Positions 16,182 to 25,256 of a DNA stretch of 64,000 nt are shown in pieces (positions within the stretch are counted from its first letter, which is position 1; every line of letters begins with the position of its first letter). Position numbers and translations under genes: made by a program. The DNA lies in assembly GCF_004103695.1 (NCBI RefSeq), contig NZ_CP035280.1:2480001-2544000 (forward strand), written 5' to 3'. Below the pieces are notes generated by a model that ran no database searches, had not been told where the DNA came from, and saw only the letters and a program-made list of their open reading frames with translations. The stretch is from Clostridium sp. JN-9. Lineage in GTDB: Bacteria > Bacillota > Clostridia > Clostridiales > Clostridiaceae.

Positions 16182-16781
16182 AAAAATAGCCTCAATTGCA
16201 TACTCTAAAGCCTTTGCGGTAATTTCTACTGGCAGGCTGGCAGTACCATCTGGGCGATCAACAACCTGCTCTGGTGCAAATGGCACATGAATAAAGCCGC
16301 CCTTTATTTCAGGATACTTCTTGTTAATCATATACAGCAGATCATACATTACGGAATTGCACACAAATGTCCCTGCAGTATATGATATATTGGCTGGTAT
16401 TCCATGCTTTCTAATATTATTTACCATTGCTTTTACAGGAATTGTTGCAAAATATGCATTTTCTCCATCTTTCTCTAATGGCTTATCAATTGGCTGATTT
16501 CCTTCATTATCCTCTATCCTTGCTTCTGCCAGATTAATTGCAACCCTTTCCACTGTTATAGTTGAGCGTCCACCTGCCTGCCCAATACAAAGGACCACGT
16601 CAGGTCTATATTTTTTTATGCCTTCTTCCACTGCCTCACCGCTTTTGCCATAAACTGTTGGAATTTCAATTTTAATAACCTCTGCCCCTGCAATAGTGCC
16701 TGGCAGAAGCTTTACTGCTTCAAATGCCGGGTTAACCTTATCACCGCCAAAAGGATCAAAACCTGTAACTAATATTTTCAT
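16173..16781 (-). CDS. pcp: Pyrrolidone-carboxylate peptidase
   Basis: A cytosolic cysteine peptidase (C15) that removes N-terminal pyroglutamate. It has 202 residues against the usual ~213. The catalytic triad can be placed: Glu in the segment [13 protein letters not shown], Cys in [16 protein letters not shown], His in [24 protein letters not shown] precedes the ATG. Last gene of the M14-DUF969-DUF979-pcp group. Its C-terminal three residues and stop are encoded by an R2 repeat, which may explain the slightly short C-terminus. Confidence 0.93.
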   Translation of the reverse strand: MKILVTGFDPFGGDKVNPAFEAVKLLPGTIAGAEVIKIEIPTVYGKSGEAVEEGIKKYRPDVVLCIGQAGGRSTITVERVAINLAEARIEDNEGNQPIDKPLEKDGENAYFATIPVKAMVNNIRKHGIPANISYTAGTFVCNSVMYDLLYMINKKYPEIKGGFIHVPFAPEQVVDRPDGTASLPVEITAKALEYAIEAIFVR

Positions 16782-16815
16782 AAAATTGCCACCTTTCTAT
16801 ATACATATTTACTTT

Positions 16816-16896
16816 CTAATACACCTCTGGCTCGGGAATAATAATTTTCCCCTTTGCCATAATCTGACGATTATCTGCATAAATATCCTGTTCCAT
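16816..16896 (-). CDS. Possible 26-residue peptide between DUF979 and pcp
   Basis: ATG at 16896, 19 bases after the DUF979 stop, to TAG at 16816: MEQDIYADNRQIMAKGKIII and six more residues (PEPEVY). The ribosome binding site (GTGAG) is weak. It fills an otherwise unexplained 133-base gap in a tight operon. It may be a real leader peptide, a gene remnant or chance. Confidence 0.3.
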   Translation of the reverse strand: MEQDIYADNRQIMAKGKIIIPEPEVY

Positions 16897-16914
16897 AATT
16901 GTATCAGCTCACTT

Positions 16915-17862
16915 TTATTTGAATACTATCATATAGCCAATTTGGAATACAAGCAAAATTAGTGCTACAACTACCTGGTTTTTGATAACTCCAAAACGAT
17001 CCTTCATGTCCAGCATAGCTACTGGAACAACGTTGAAGTTTGCAGCCATTGGTGTGCATAGTGTTCCGCAATACCCGCAGGTAAGCGCAACCATGCCTAT
17101 TATTACTGGATTTGCACCATAAGCTAATACAAATGGTGCTCCAACGCCCACTGTCATTACTGTAATAGCAGCAAATGCATTACCCATAATCATGGTAAAC
17201 AGCATCATACCAACAGCATAAACTATAATGCCTACATTTACATTTCCCTTAGGGATTATATTTCCTACTAATTTTGCAATTACATTGCCTACTCCTGCTG
17301 CTGTAAATATAGCACCTAAGCTTGCAAGAAGCATTGGAAGCATGCTAAGAGGACCAACCATTGAAATTAAACGCTCTGAATCCTTGAGAAATACATTTGG
17401 AGTGTTGTCTTTTGAGAAAATCATTAAAATTATTATTGATACAAAAACACCAACTCCCACTCCTACCAGTGCTCCCAATTTTGGAGCCCATATTGCAAAA
17501 ATAATTGCAAAAATACCCATTGATAATGCTGGGATAAAGATTTTCATACCTATTTTTTCAAATTTCTTCTTTGTATATGAAGGGTCAGGATTTTCCACCT
17601 TTCCAATTTTCACTTTTTTGAATATGGCTGGGATGGTCATTATAATAATCAGTATACCATCTGCCCTAACTGGTATCCATCTGCCAAAAGCAAGCACAAC
17701 ACCCAGTGTACACCAAAATAATGCTGTACCAAATCTTGATGGATTTTCCTTATCCATGGTATTTTTAACACCTGTATAAATAGTAATTAGTCCTATAATA
17801 ATATATATAATCTCTAATAATTTTGCACCCAGTAACACCTTAGGATCCATAAAAAATGACAT
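16915..17862 (-). CDS. DUF979 family membrane protein
   Basis: A 315-residue protein with about nine hydrophobic segments. Conserved-looking loops include NAFAAITVMTVGVGAPF and TCGYCGTLCTPMAANFNVVP near the end. DUF969 and DUF979 are paired permease-like proteins that in Firmicutes commonly sit next to pcp. A two-subunit transporter for pyroglutamate or small peptides is a reasonable inference, not shown. The ATG at 17862 follows AAGGAGGCG, 15 bases after the DUF969 stop. Confidence 0.88.
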   Translation of the reverse strand: MSFFMDPKVLLGAKLLEIIYIIIGLITIYTGVKNTMDKENPSRFGTALFWCTLGVVLAFGRWIPVRADGILIIIMTIPAIFKKVKIGKVENPDPSYTKKKFEKIGMKIFIPALSMGIFAIIFAIWAPKLGALVGVGVGVFVSIIILMIFSKDNTPNVFLKDSERLISMVGPLSMLPMLLASLGAIFTAAGVGNVIAKLVGNIIPKGNVNVGIIVYAVGMMLFTMIMGNAFAAITVMTVGVGAPFVLAYGANPVIIGMVALTCGYCGTLCTPMAANFNVVPVAMLDMKDRFGVIKNQVVVALILLVFQIGYMIVFK

Positions 17863-17877
17863 ATGCTGCGCCTCCTT

Positions 17878-18570
17878 CTATTTTTTATTTGGTGAATTAT
17901 CATAGTAATATTTTTTAACAAGCTTCTTATCTTTTAAGAAGTAATAGATAATTGCTACTATTACTGCAAAAACACCTACAGGAATTTCTACTTTTGACAG
18001 GTCGATTAATTCAACCTTGTAACCTAATGAATTTAATGTTGATTGTACAAGCAGTGCTCCAGGTCCGCCTACAAACAATACCTGACAGAAAAACCAGGCA
18101 ATGTTTTCCATACCAGATGCCATACCTTTAATCTCATCCTCATACTGCTCATTTAGAACTTTGCCAGAGGCTTTAATTACTCCTGTTGCCATTGGCATAA
18201 TAATTGGTTTAACGAAGCCTGCTACACCGCCAAAGCTTACATTAAATGCTGCAAAGATACCACGCATAACTCCATAGGCACCTATAACAGCTCCTGCTGT
18301 AGCACCTTTAACCTTGCCAATTAATTTTGCGGCTGCCTCCTTTAATCCATTTCTCTCCAATGTACCAGTAGCCAGCATAATCAATATGAAAATTGCCATA
18401 CTTCTGTTAGCCACAAAACTCTTTCCTAAAGTATCCAGCAATCCATTTACTCCCATCCCTCCAACAAAAGCTGTTACAATGGAAGCACATAAAACAATGA
18501 GAATTGGATCCAGCTTAAATGCGAATCCCACTATTACAATTAAGATACCTAATAATTTAATAAGTTCCAT
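17878..18570 (-). CDS. DUF969 family membrane protein
   Basis: A 230-residue protein with about six membrane helices and a basic C-terminal tail (FLKDKKLVKKYYYDNSPNKK). The central GGVAGFVKPIIMPMATGVI and a FVGGPGALLVQSTL loop are typical of the family. It is the partner of the DUF979 protein immediately downstream. GGGGGC precedes the ATG. It lies 39 bases after the M14 peptidase stop, so it is probably co-transcribed. Confidence 0.88.
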   Translation of the reverse strand: MELIKLLGILIVIVGFAFKLDPILIVLCASIVTAFVGGMGVNGLLDTLGKSFVANRSMAIFILIMLATGTLERNGLKEAAAKLIGKVKGATAGAVIGAYGVMRGIFAAFNVSFGGVAGFVKPIIMPMATGVIKASGKVLNEQYEDEIKGMASGMENIAWFFCQVLFVGGPGALLVQSTLNSLGYKVELIDLSKVEIPVGVFAVIVAIIYYFLKDKKLVKKYYYDNSPNKK

Positions 18571-18609
18571 AATTCGGCCCCCTTTTTTTATTTTTTTATG
18601 AAAGCTGCA

Positions 18610-21600
18610 TTACACAATAATTGGTCTTTGTCTAATGCAGCTAGCGATAACATGTCCTTCATTTGAACTATAGGATTGTTTATACACACATTTGCAGTGC
18701 ATAAGCATCTTTATTATTGCCAAATCGTGCTGCACATGTGCTCTGGCACAAAGGTTCAAATATTCACCCTGTGCTGTTTCATCAGCAACTTCACTTGTAT
18801 ATGCCACAGTTGTTATCCATGGGAATCGTACAGAAGGATAACGATGTGAAGCATTGTAGGAAAATGGTACCCAATAGTTAATCATATCTTTATAATAATC
18901 TGCAGGAAACAATTTAGGCATCCATCCATGTGCAAATTTTTCGAATCTCTCTGCCCATTCCTTATTCCATGATGTGATTTCTTTATTTTTCCCAATTGCT
19001 TCGGCAACCACTTCTTCTATTTTTTTATTTACTGCATAATTACTCTTGTAAGCTTCATCTGTAACAGTCCAGTAATATCCATATAGTAATGATCTTGGCA
19101 GCCAGAATCCTTTAAATGATGGTGATGTATATCCTGAAAACTGCTGTTCCCATTCATGACTTGGAACTCCATGATTGTCTACGGAAACATCCGGTAAGAA
19201 TGCTTTCCACAGCCATTTTTGTGCTTTTGCTTCTGAATGTATAGTGTCATTTTTGAACACCTCATGGGAGAATTCCTTACCTATGGCATTAAACCTGGCA
19301 ACATGAAGTTTCCAGTGAGGATTGTCCTTCTGTAATTCATAATGTATTGCCGCTCCGTCGACATTTTCCATTGGCACAATTACCAAATTTAGTTTATTAG
19401 GCAGCTCCTTATATTCATCTGAACTTAAAAGTTTCTTAATCAGCATAAATGCAGCATTGGTGCTGGATACTTCATTTGCATGATGCCTGCAGTTAATAAT
19501 TTCCGATGGACAATAGGTTATTCTCTTTGTTCTGGACACATATCCGCTTTCCTTAGGTAAAAGTTCAATTGCATATATTTCTTTTCCCATATAGGAATCT
19601 GCTGCTTTATAAACAGCAATACCAGGCACTCTTTTAAGCATGCATATAATTTTCATATATTCATCATATCCAATTAATTTATGCTCATATAAATCAATAC
19701 TATTAATATCCAGATCCTTTATCTGCTCTTTCTGGCTTATTATGTTTGCAGTGTACATGCCATCTTTTGTATCAAATATAATTTTATTGATTCCCTTAAA
19801 CATTTTGCTGCTGCATAAAACCTTTCTGTTTAATAAATCAGCATAAGCCCTTACTATTTTAGGATCAGCCCCATGTGCTTTTATTTGAACATTAAGCTGC
19901 TTATTTTCATAATTTATTTTATTAATGTATATATTCTGCTGCTCTCTTGAAACCATGCTGTGTATTTTTCTTCCATGAGAGCATATGCATGGTTCATTGG
20001 CCATTTGATCATATAAGGTTACCTTAAATGTGGGTTTTCCCTGGGCCTTTTTTATTATTGGAAGAATTAACCCTGGCGCATCCAGTATAGCTCCAGTTTC
20101 CCTAACTCCATAATTCTTAAAATAGTCTGAACCTACAAAATACATATCCTCGTGAAGTGCATCTAAGGAGGATATCATATCTTCTCTTGAATTAAGCCTG
20201 TAATTAGGTTCACTTGCAGTAACCTGCAGCTGCAGCCTGGAGAAGAATGGCTGCTTTTCAATAGTTGGTTTTCCCTTCACCTTGATGTTTATGAATTCTC
20301 TGCATTCCGGAAGTACATTACCTTCATAAATATCCCATATATTTTCTAAATCCGTTGCTATTCTCCTTTTAAAAAAGCTTGTTCCATTTCTCACCACATA
20401 TAAATATCCTGTAGAAGGATGTACTTTTCCCATTTGCGGGTATTCATCCAGATATTGCCTTTCTGTATATGCAGCCTTGTATTCTTCTTCAATAATGCAG
20501 TGCTGTGCTTTGTCATATGCCTGAAATAAATAAGTAATATCTTTGTCTCCCTTATATTCCATGAACTCAATGTTCTTCCTATGAATACCTAATTTTTCAC
20601 TAATAATGTCCTCTATAGGGTATAATTCCTGCAGAAACCTTATTGGCAAGTCATACCAGTAATCAGGATTATCCTGTTTTATGTTGTTATAGGAAGGTAC
20701 TGCACCATCTTCATCAATCCATTTTCTTTCACCTTTAGGTAAAAATGCTTTAAAGGCAATAATAACTTTTGACACATCCGTGTTTTTAAGCTCCATGAGC
20801 CTTGGCAGCACTACTTCTTCTATCCAGGATATTCCCTGTTTATATGCACATATAAGCTGCAGCCTTTCACATACTGCCCCTGTCATAAGAAGTTTATTAT
20901 TGATTTTTTCTGCTACTGCGGCTCTTACAGCTTTTTCCTCGCTTAATGCACCATATATTTCTACCTTGTCTCCTGATTTTAAATATGGATATATTTCTTT
21001 TTCAAGCAATTCTTCAAATACATCCACCTCCCATGGAATGTCATAAGTTCTTTCATATACAGGCTTCATTTCTTTGTAACTATGGAATTCAACTTTAGGA
21101 AATTCTTTCTCTATAACTGAAAGCTCCTTCTGAATATCTGGTGCAAAAAATGCTTTTATTTTCCCCTTTAATTCAGGCTCAAAGGCTTTTAAATATGCCA
21201 GTTGTCCATCTAGATTTTTCATAGCAAAACTGTCTGTAAAATACTGCAGCTGGTCTATCCATGTTTTTCTATCTGCTAATAAAGGAAAGTTTTCACACAA
21301 GAAACTGGAGAAGTCTTCTAATTCCTGTCCTTCACCGGTTACATGTACTACTGTGCATTGCTGCTTTTCTTCTAAATTAATACTGCATTCATTGCCTTTT
21401 TCAAATAAAAGTAAATTTCCAATATAGCCTTCTGGAGCCACAATGGGCCCTTCATAGGCAGTTGTCTCCATGCCAAATCTAAAGGCAAAATTGCAGGCCG
21501 CAATGATAACAGAAGTGCTGCTTTCCTTTGGAAACGCAATTTTGAATAATAATTTGTCGGGCAATAAATCCAAATCAGTATCCTGTAGAAAACTTCCTTC

Positions 21601-21888
21601 ACTAAATAGTGTTTCCAACCCTTTTTTCTTTCTCCAATCAAAATCCTGTATTGGTTTTGCATTATCTGTGGCTGACACATAATTTTCTGGAATTTCTTCT
21701 TTACTTTCATAGCTGTGCTGCAGCTCATCCATTGTCCTTGGCACAATATGCTCCTTTTTTAAAGCTGCAATTGGAAAATGTGCTGAAACAGTATGAAACC
21801 CAATAAACAAAGCTGTTTCTACAGTTTTACACTTTTCTTCCCATGTCATATTTTCAGTGATATATATGCTTTTTTCATCAGCTTCCAT
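18610..21888 (-). CDS. Large M14-family zinc carboxypeptidase-like protein
   Basis: About 1092 residues. The peptidase domain is in the C-terminal third: the zinc motif CRHHANEVSSTNAAFM (HxxE), GAAIHYELQKDNPHW, and SVDNHGVPSHEWE, which probably supplies the third ligand region. The N-terminal 700 residues have no domain I can name. No signal peptide is visible, so it is probably cytoplasmic and acts on imported peptides. The better start is ATG 21888, 6 bases after GGAGG, although ATG 21894 is possible. First gene of the operon with DUF969, DUF979 and pcp; divergent from a TetR gene. Confidence 0.82.
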   Translation of the reverse strand: MEADEKSIYITENMTWEEKCKTVETALFIGFHTVSAHFPIAALKKEHIVPRTMDELQHSYESKEEIPENYVSATDNAKPIQDFDWRKKKGLETLFSEGSFLQDTDLDLLPDKLLFKIAFPKESSTSVIIAACNFAFRFGMETTAYEGPIVAPEGYIGNLLLFEKGNECSINLEEKQQCTVVHVTGEGQELEDFSSFLCENFPLLADRKTWIDQLQYFTDSFAMKNLDGQLAYLKAFEPELKGKIKAFFAPDIQKELSVIEKEFPKVEFHSYKEMKPVYERTYDIPWEVDVFEELLEKEIYPYLKSGDKVEIYGALSEEKAVRAAVAEKINNKLLMTGAVCERLQLICAYKQGISWIEEVVLPRLMELKNTDVSKVIIAFKAFLPKGERKWIDEDGAVPSYNNIKQDNPDYWYDLPIRFLQELYPIEDIISEKLGIHRKNIEFMEYKGDKDITYLFQAYDKAQHCIIEEEYKAAYTERQYLDEYPQMGKVHPSTGYLYVVRNGTSFFKRRIATDLENIWDIYEGNVLPECREFINIKVKGKPTIEKQPFFSRLQLQVTASEPNYRLNSREDMISSLDALHEDMYFVGSDYFKNYGVRETGAILDAPGLILPIIKKAQGKPTFKVTLYDQMANEPCICSHGRKIHSMVSREQQNIYINKINYENKQLNVQIKAHGADPKIVRAYADLLNRKVLCSSKMFKGINKIIFDTKDGMYTANIISQKEQIKDLDINSIDLYEHKLIGYDEYMKIICMLKRVPGIAVYKAADSYMGKEIYAIELLPKESGYVSRTKRITYCPSEIINCRHHANEVSSTNAAFMLIKKLLSSDEYKELPNKLNLVIVPMENVDGAAIHYELQKDNPHWKLHVARFNAIGKEFSHEVFKNDTIHSEAKAQKWLWKAFLPDVSVDNHGVPSHEWEQQFSGYTSPSFKGFWLPRSLLYGYYWTVTDEAYKSNYAVNKKIEEVVAEAIGKNKEITSWNKEWAERFEKFAHGWMPKLFPADYYKDMINYWVPFSYNASHRYPSVRFPWITTVAYTSEVADETAQGEYLNLCARAHVQHDLAIIKMLMHCKCVYKQSYSSNEGHVIASCIRQRPIIV

Positions 21889-21943
21889 ATTCATCCTCCA
21901 TTCCGTATTAAATTCTATACTCCGTTCTACTTTTATATCCCTA

Positions 21944-21972
21944 ATTGTATTGAATTATTGTAAAATTGTCAA
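21944..21972 (-). promoter_or_regulatory. Promoter of the M14-DUF969-DUF979-pcp operon
   Basis: Consensus TTGACA, 17 bases, TACAAT on the minus strand. Downstream, GTATAGAATTTAATAC (GTAT-N8-ATAC inverted repeat, near 21907-21922) is a candidate operator for the divergent TetR. Confidence 0.75.
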
Positions 21973-22089
21973 TATTGATTTTCCAGTCATAGTAGCCTGC
22001 ATTTATACCCATAATGATTATTTTAATGAATTTTATTCTAATTCCGCAGTTTTACATCAGCTTTTAATTTAAATAGCTGCCTGCTGCAT

Positions 22090-22118
22090 TTGGACATGAT
22101 TCAGTAATATGCTATAAT
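22090..22118 (+). promoter_or_regulatory. tetR promoter
   Basis: TTGGAC, 17 bases, TATAAT, 32 bases before the TetR start codon; AAGGAAG is the ribosome binding site. Confidence 0.75.
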
Positions 22119-22150
22119 ATTGGCATTACTATACAAAGGAAGTTTCAATA

Positions 22151-22732
22151 ATGAATGTGAAAAAAATTAAAACAAAAGATAAAATTATTAAAGCAGCTTG
22201 GAAACTTTTCGTTAAACAAGGCTATGAGAAAACTACTATTTCTGAAATAATAGAAGTTTCTCAAACCTCACGTGGTACCTTTTACCATCATTTCCGAGGA
22301 AAGGAAGATTTGCTTTTTAGCCTGGCTTATTTTTTTGATAATGACTATACAATATGGGAGAAGACAATTGATCCATATATGAATTCTTTGGACATATTAT
22401 TATCATTTGATGCCTATGTATTAAAGAATTTAGAGAATTCACCATATAGACCATTCTTGTCTTCACTATATGGTCTTCAGGTCATGACTTCAGGTACAAG
22501 GCATATTTTAGATCCCAGTAGAGAGTATTATAAAATAATTGCCGGATTAATGAAAGAAGGAATAGAAAAGAATGAAATTAAAAGCAGTCTTTCATATATG
22601 GAATTAACTGAGGCTTTTGCAATTATTGAACGTGGGCTTACTTATGACTGGTGCCTAAATAAAGGGCGTTATTCTCTATTACAGTACGGTCAGCGAATGA
22701 TGAAAATATTTCTCAATTCTATAAAAGCTTAA
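22151..22732 (+). CDS. TetR/AcrR family regulator
   Basis: A ligand-responsive repressor of 193 residues. Residues 10-58 form the DNA-binding domain (IIKAAWKLFVKQGYEKTTIS; TSRGTFYHHFRGKEDLLFSL), the canonical family pattern. The all-helical ligand domain is not recognisable. The gene is divergent from the M14 peptidase operon across 256 bases, so it probably controls that operon and itself. A bidirectional terminator follows. Confidence 0.92.
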   Translation: MNVKKIKTKDKIIKAAWKLFVKQGYEKTTISEIIEVSQTSRGTFYHHFRGKEDLLFSLAYFFDNDYTIWEKTIDPYMNSLDILLSFDAYVLKNLENSPYRPFLSSLYGLQVMTSGTRHILDPSREYYKIIAGLMKEGIEKNEIKSSLSYMELTEAFAIIERGLTYDWCLNKGRYSLLQYGQRMMKIFLNSIKA

Positions 22733-22743
22733 AAGGGATATAT

Positions 22744-22785
22744 AAAAAGACACTTCCCAATGAAAAGTTGGTAAGTGTCTTTTTA
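22744..22785. terminator. Bidirectional terminator between tetR and rpiR-type gene
   Basis: Perfect 12-bp arms AAAAAGACACTT/AAGTGTCTTTTT between convergent genes. Confidence 0.93.
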
Positions 22786-22810
22786 TATGGGGTCAGATGC
22801 CTTACAAAAA

Positions 22811-23553
22811 TTATTTATATTTGTCTAAATATCTAAAAAACACATACTCCATTATAGCATTAGCTGTCACTCTGGATCTGAATTTAATATTATTTATTTC
22901 ATATTCACTTGAGAATATAAACAGGCATTTGTCAGATAAGTTAGCTAACGTATTATACCCTACATTAGTAACACATATGATTTTACAGCCTCGTGTTTTT
23001 GCTATATTCACAGCCTTAATTACCTGAGGGGTTTCTCCAGACATTGATATGGCAATAATTAAAGTTTTATTATCAAGATCACTTGCTGTAGAATACATTA
23101 TGCTTGTATCGTTAAAATATCTGCAATTTTTTCTACAAGATGAAATTTTCTTGAGATATCTATGCACACATCTTTAGATGAACCTTCTCCATAAAAATCT
23201 ATTTTTTCAGCATTGTAGATTAGATCTATTACTTCGTTAATCACAGAATCATTAATTAAATCTTTAGTTTTAGCAATATCATCAAATAAAAATGTATTGC
23301 TTGGTACTATCTTTTGGTTATTTTCTCTGTCTATTGAACTTTTTAAATTTGCTTTAAATTCTGCATATCCTGAGTAAGATAATTTATTACAGAACCTGAC
23401 TATGGTTGCAGTAGAAATAAAAGTTTCTTTAGATAGGTCTTGAATTCGCATGTTTGACACTTTTTCAGTATTCTCCAATATATACTTAAGTAAATAATTT
23501 TCATTTTTATTTAATAATTTACGATTTTTTTCAATAGCATCAAATACTGTCAT
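22811..23553 (-). pseudogene. RpiR-family regulator of the alpha-glucoside PTS, frameshifted
   Basis: N-terminal HTH_6 domain (YILENTEKVSNMRIQDLS; TFISTATIVRFCNKL) followed by a SIS sugar-phosphate domain (KIDFYGEGSSKDVCIDIS; LIIAISMSGETPQVIKA). The first frame (23553-23098) stops after KIADILTIQA. The SIS domain continues in another frame as FNDTSIMYSTASDLDNKT to 22811. The switch lies at a four-T run (complement of 23114-23117) where five would restore a protein of about 247 residues. Divergent from the GH4-PTS operon, so it is the expected regulator. Either a real null allele or a homopolymer miscall. Confidence 0.87.
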
Positions 23554-23665
23554 ATATTACCTCCTTAAATGATATCATCGAGGGTAAAAGTGTGGTAAAG
23601 CTTAATAGAGTTTTAGTAAATAAAATATGTACTAATGACCTTCTAAATCATTATATCACACAAAA

Positions 23666-23715
23666 TGAAAATATTTTCACAAATGTAAATTGTACTACAT
23701 GTGAAAATGTTTTCT
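23666..23715 (+). promoter_or_regulatory. Paired operator-like palindromes upstream of the alpha-glucoside operon
   Basis: TGAAAATATTTTCA (23666-23679, perfect palindrome) and TGAAAATGTTTTCT (23702-23715), spaced 36 bases centre to centre, in the RpiR/GH4 divergent region. They are candidate RpiR sites. The second is also close to the CcpA cre consensus, with one base off the central CG. Confidence 0.55.
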
Positions 23716-23841
23716 AAATCCTCTCAAAGCCTTTTATTATTGAAAATATGACACTATACTAAAAATATCATGAATGGTACCACATGTAGGATTATTAAAA
23801 TTTTATGCCAAGAGATACATTATATAAGGAGATGTTGTTAG

Positions 23842-25164
23842 ATGAAAAAATTCAACGTATCATTAGTTGGTGGAGGTAGTACATGGACTCCTGGACTTCT
23901 TTCAAGTTTATGTAAGTTAAAGGATAGATTCCCCATAAATAGATTAGTTATGTTCGATATAGATGAAAAACGACAAGAAGTAATTGGCAATTATGCAAAA
24001 GTATTGTTCAAGGAAAAATATCCTGAATTGGATTTTAGATATACTACAAAGGTTGAAGAAGCCTATATAGATGTTGACTTTGTAATTATGCAAATGAGAA
24101 CCGGCGGTTATAAGATGAGAGAAAAGGATGAAAAAATTCCTTTAAGTTTAGGCGTAATAGGACAGGAAACTTGTGGCGCTGGTGGATTTGCTTATGGTCT
24201 TAGATCAATAAGAGACATGATTAAAACAATAAAAGATATAAGAAAGTATTCTAAAGATGCTTGGGTATTAAATTATACAAATCCAGCTGCTATAGTGGCA
24301 GAGGCATTAAGAAGAGAGTTCCCAGAAGATAAGAGAATTTTAAATATATGCGATCAGCCAGTTAATTTATTACGTTCTTATGGCAGAGTTTTGGGAAGAG
24401 ATTCAAAAAACTTTGAACCAGTTTATTTTGGTTTAAATCATTTTGGATGGTTTACTAATTTATATGATGAGAATGGAAATGATTTAGTTCCAGAACTTAG
24501 AAAAGTAATAAAAGAAAAGGGATTTATTCCTGTAGATGCAGAGCAAAGAGATAAATCATGGTTAGCCACTTATGCAATGGTACAGGATATGGTTAATGAT
24601 TTCCCAGAATATCTTCCAAATACTTATTTACAATATTATTATTATCCTGATTATAAAGTTAGTCATTTAAATCCAAATTATACAAGAGCAAATGAAGTCA
24701 TTGATGGGAGAGAAAAAAGAGTTTTTGAAGAATGCAGAAGAGTGGCTAAAGCCGGTACTGCAGAAGGTTCTGTGATGGTTCATAATGATGCACACAGTGA
24801 ATTTATGATAGAAGTGGCTGAATCCATTGCTTTTAATCTTAAAAAAATATATATAGTAATTGTAAAAAATAATGGAATAATTTCAAATTTAGATGATGAT
24901 GTAATGGTTGAAGTTGCTTCTGTAATGACAGCAAATGGGCCAAGACCTCTTGCTGTAGGTAAAATTCCTACATTTTATAAAGGTCTAATTGAATCACAAT
25001 CAGCTTATGAAAAATTAACAGTAGATGCTTATTTTGAAGGTTCATATGAAAAAGCACTGCAGGCATTAACTCTTAACAGAACTATTGTATCTGCTAAAAA
25101 AGCAAGACAGGTTCTTGATAAATTAATAGAAGCTAACAAGGAATATTGGCCTGAACTTAAATAA
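23842..25164 (+). CDS. malH: GH4 6-phospho-alpha-glucosidase (NAD+, Mn2+ dependent)
   Basis: Hydrolyses 6-phosphorylated alpha-glucosides such as maltose 6'-phosphate by the NAD-dependent redox mechanism of GH4. The 440 residues are full length. The NAD site is SLVGGGSTWTPGL; the metal-binding Cys is in ILNICDQPVNLL and the His in GLNHFGWFTNL. The CDxP signature indicates alpha specificity (the beta enzymes have CNVP); Q replaces the usual M. It ends LIEANKEYWPELK, like MalH proteins. AAGGAGATG precedes the ATG. First gene of an operon with its PTS. Confidence 0.9.
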   Translation: MKKFNVSLVGGGSTWTPGLLSSLCKLKDRFPINRLVMFDIDEKRQEVIGNYAKVLFKEKYPELDFRYTTKVEEAYIDVDFVIMQMRTGGYKMREKDEKIPLSLGVIGQETCGAGGFAYGLRSIRDMIKTIKDIRKYSKDAWVLNYTNPAAIVAEALRREFPEDKRILNICDQPVNLLRSYGRVLGRDSKNFEPVYFGLNHFGWFTNLYDENGNDLVPELRKVIKEKGFIPVDAEQRDKSWLATYAMVQDMVNDFPEYLPNTYLQYYYYPDYKVSHLNPNYTRANEVIDGREKRVFEECRRVAKAGTAEGSVMVHNDAHSEFMIEVAESIAFNLKKIYIVIVKNNGIISNLDDDVMVEVASVMTANGPRPLAVGKIPTFYKGLIESQSAYEKLTVDAYFEGSYEKALQALTLNRTIVSAKKARQVLDKLIEANKEYWPELK

Positions 25165-25174
25165 CAAGATTTAA

Positions 25175-25215
25175 ATAGAATATTGGTATATTAAAAAGCA
25201 GTGCCAATATTCTAT
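25175..25215 (+). promoter_or_regulatory. Intercistronic stem-loop
   Basis: Perfect ATAGAATATTGG/CCAATATTCTAT arms between malH and the PTS gene, without a strong T tract. Probably an mRNA-stability or partial-termination hairpin that sets the enzyme-to-permease ratio. Confidence 0.55.
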
Positions 25216-25256
25216 ATTTAAACATGAAATAATTATTATTTTAGGAGGAAGAATAA

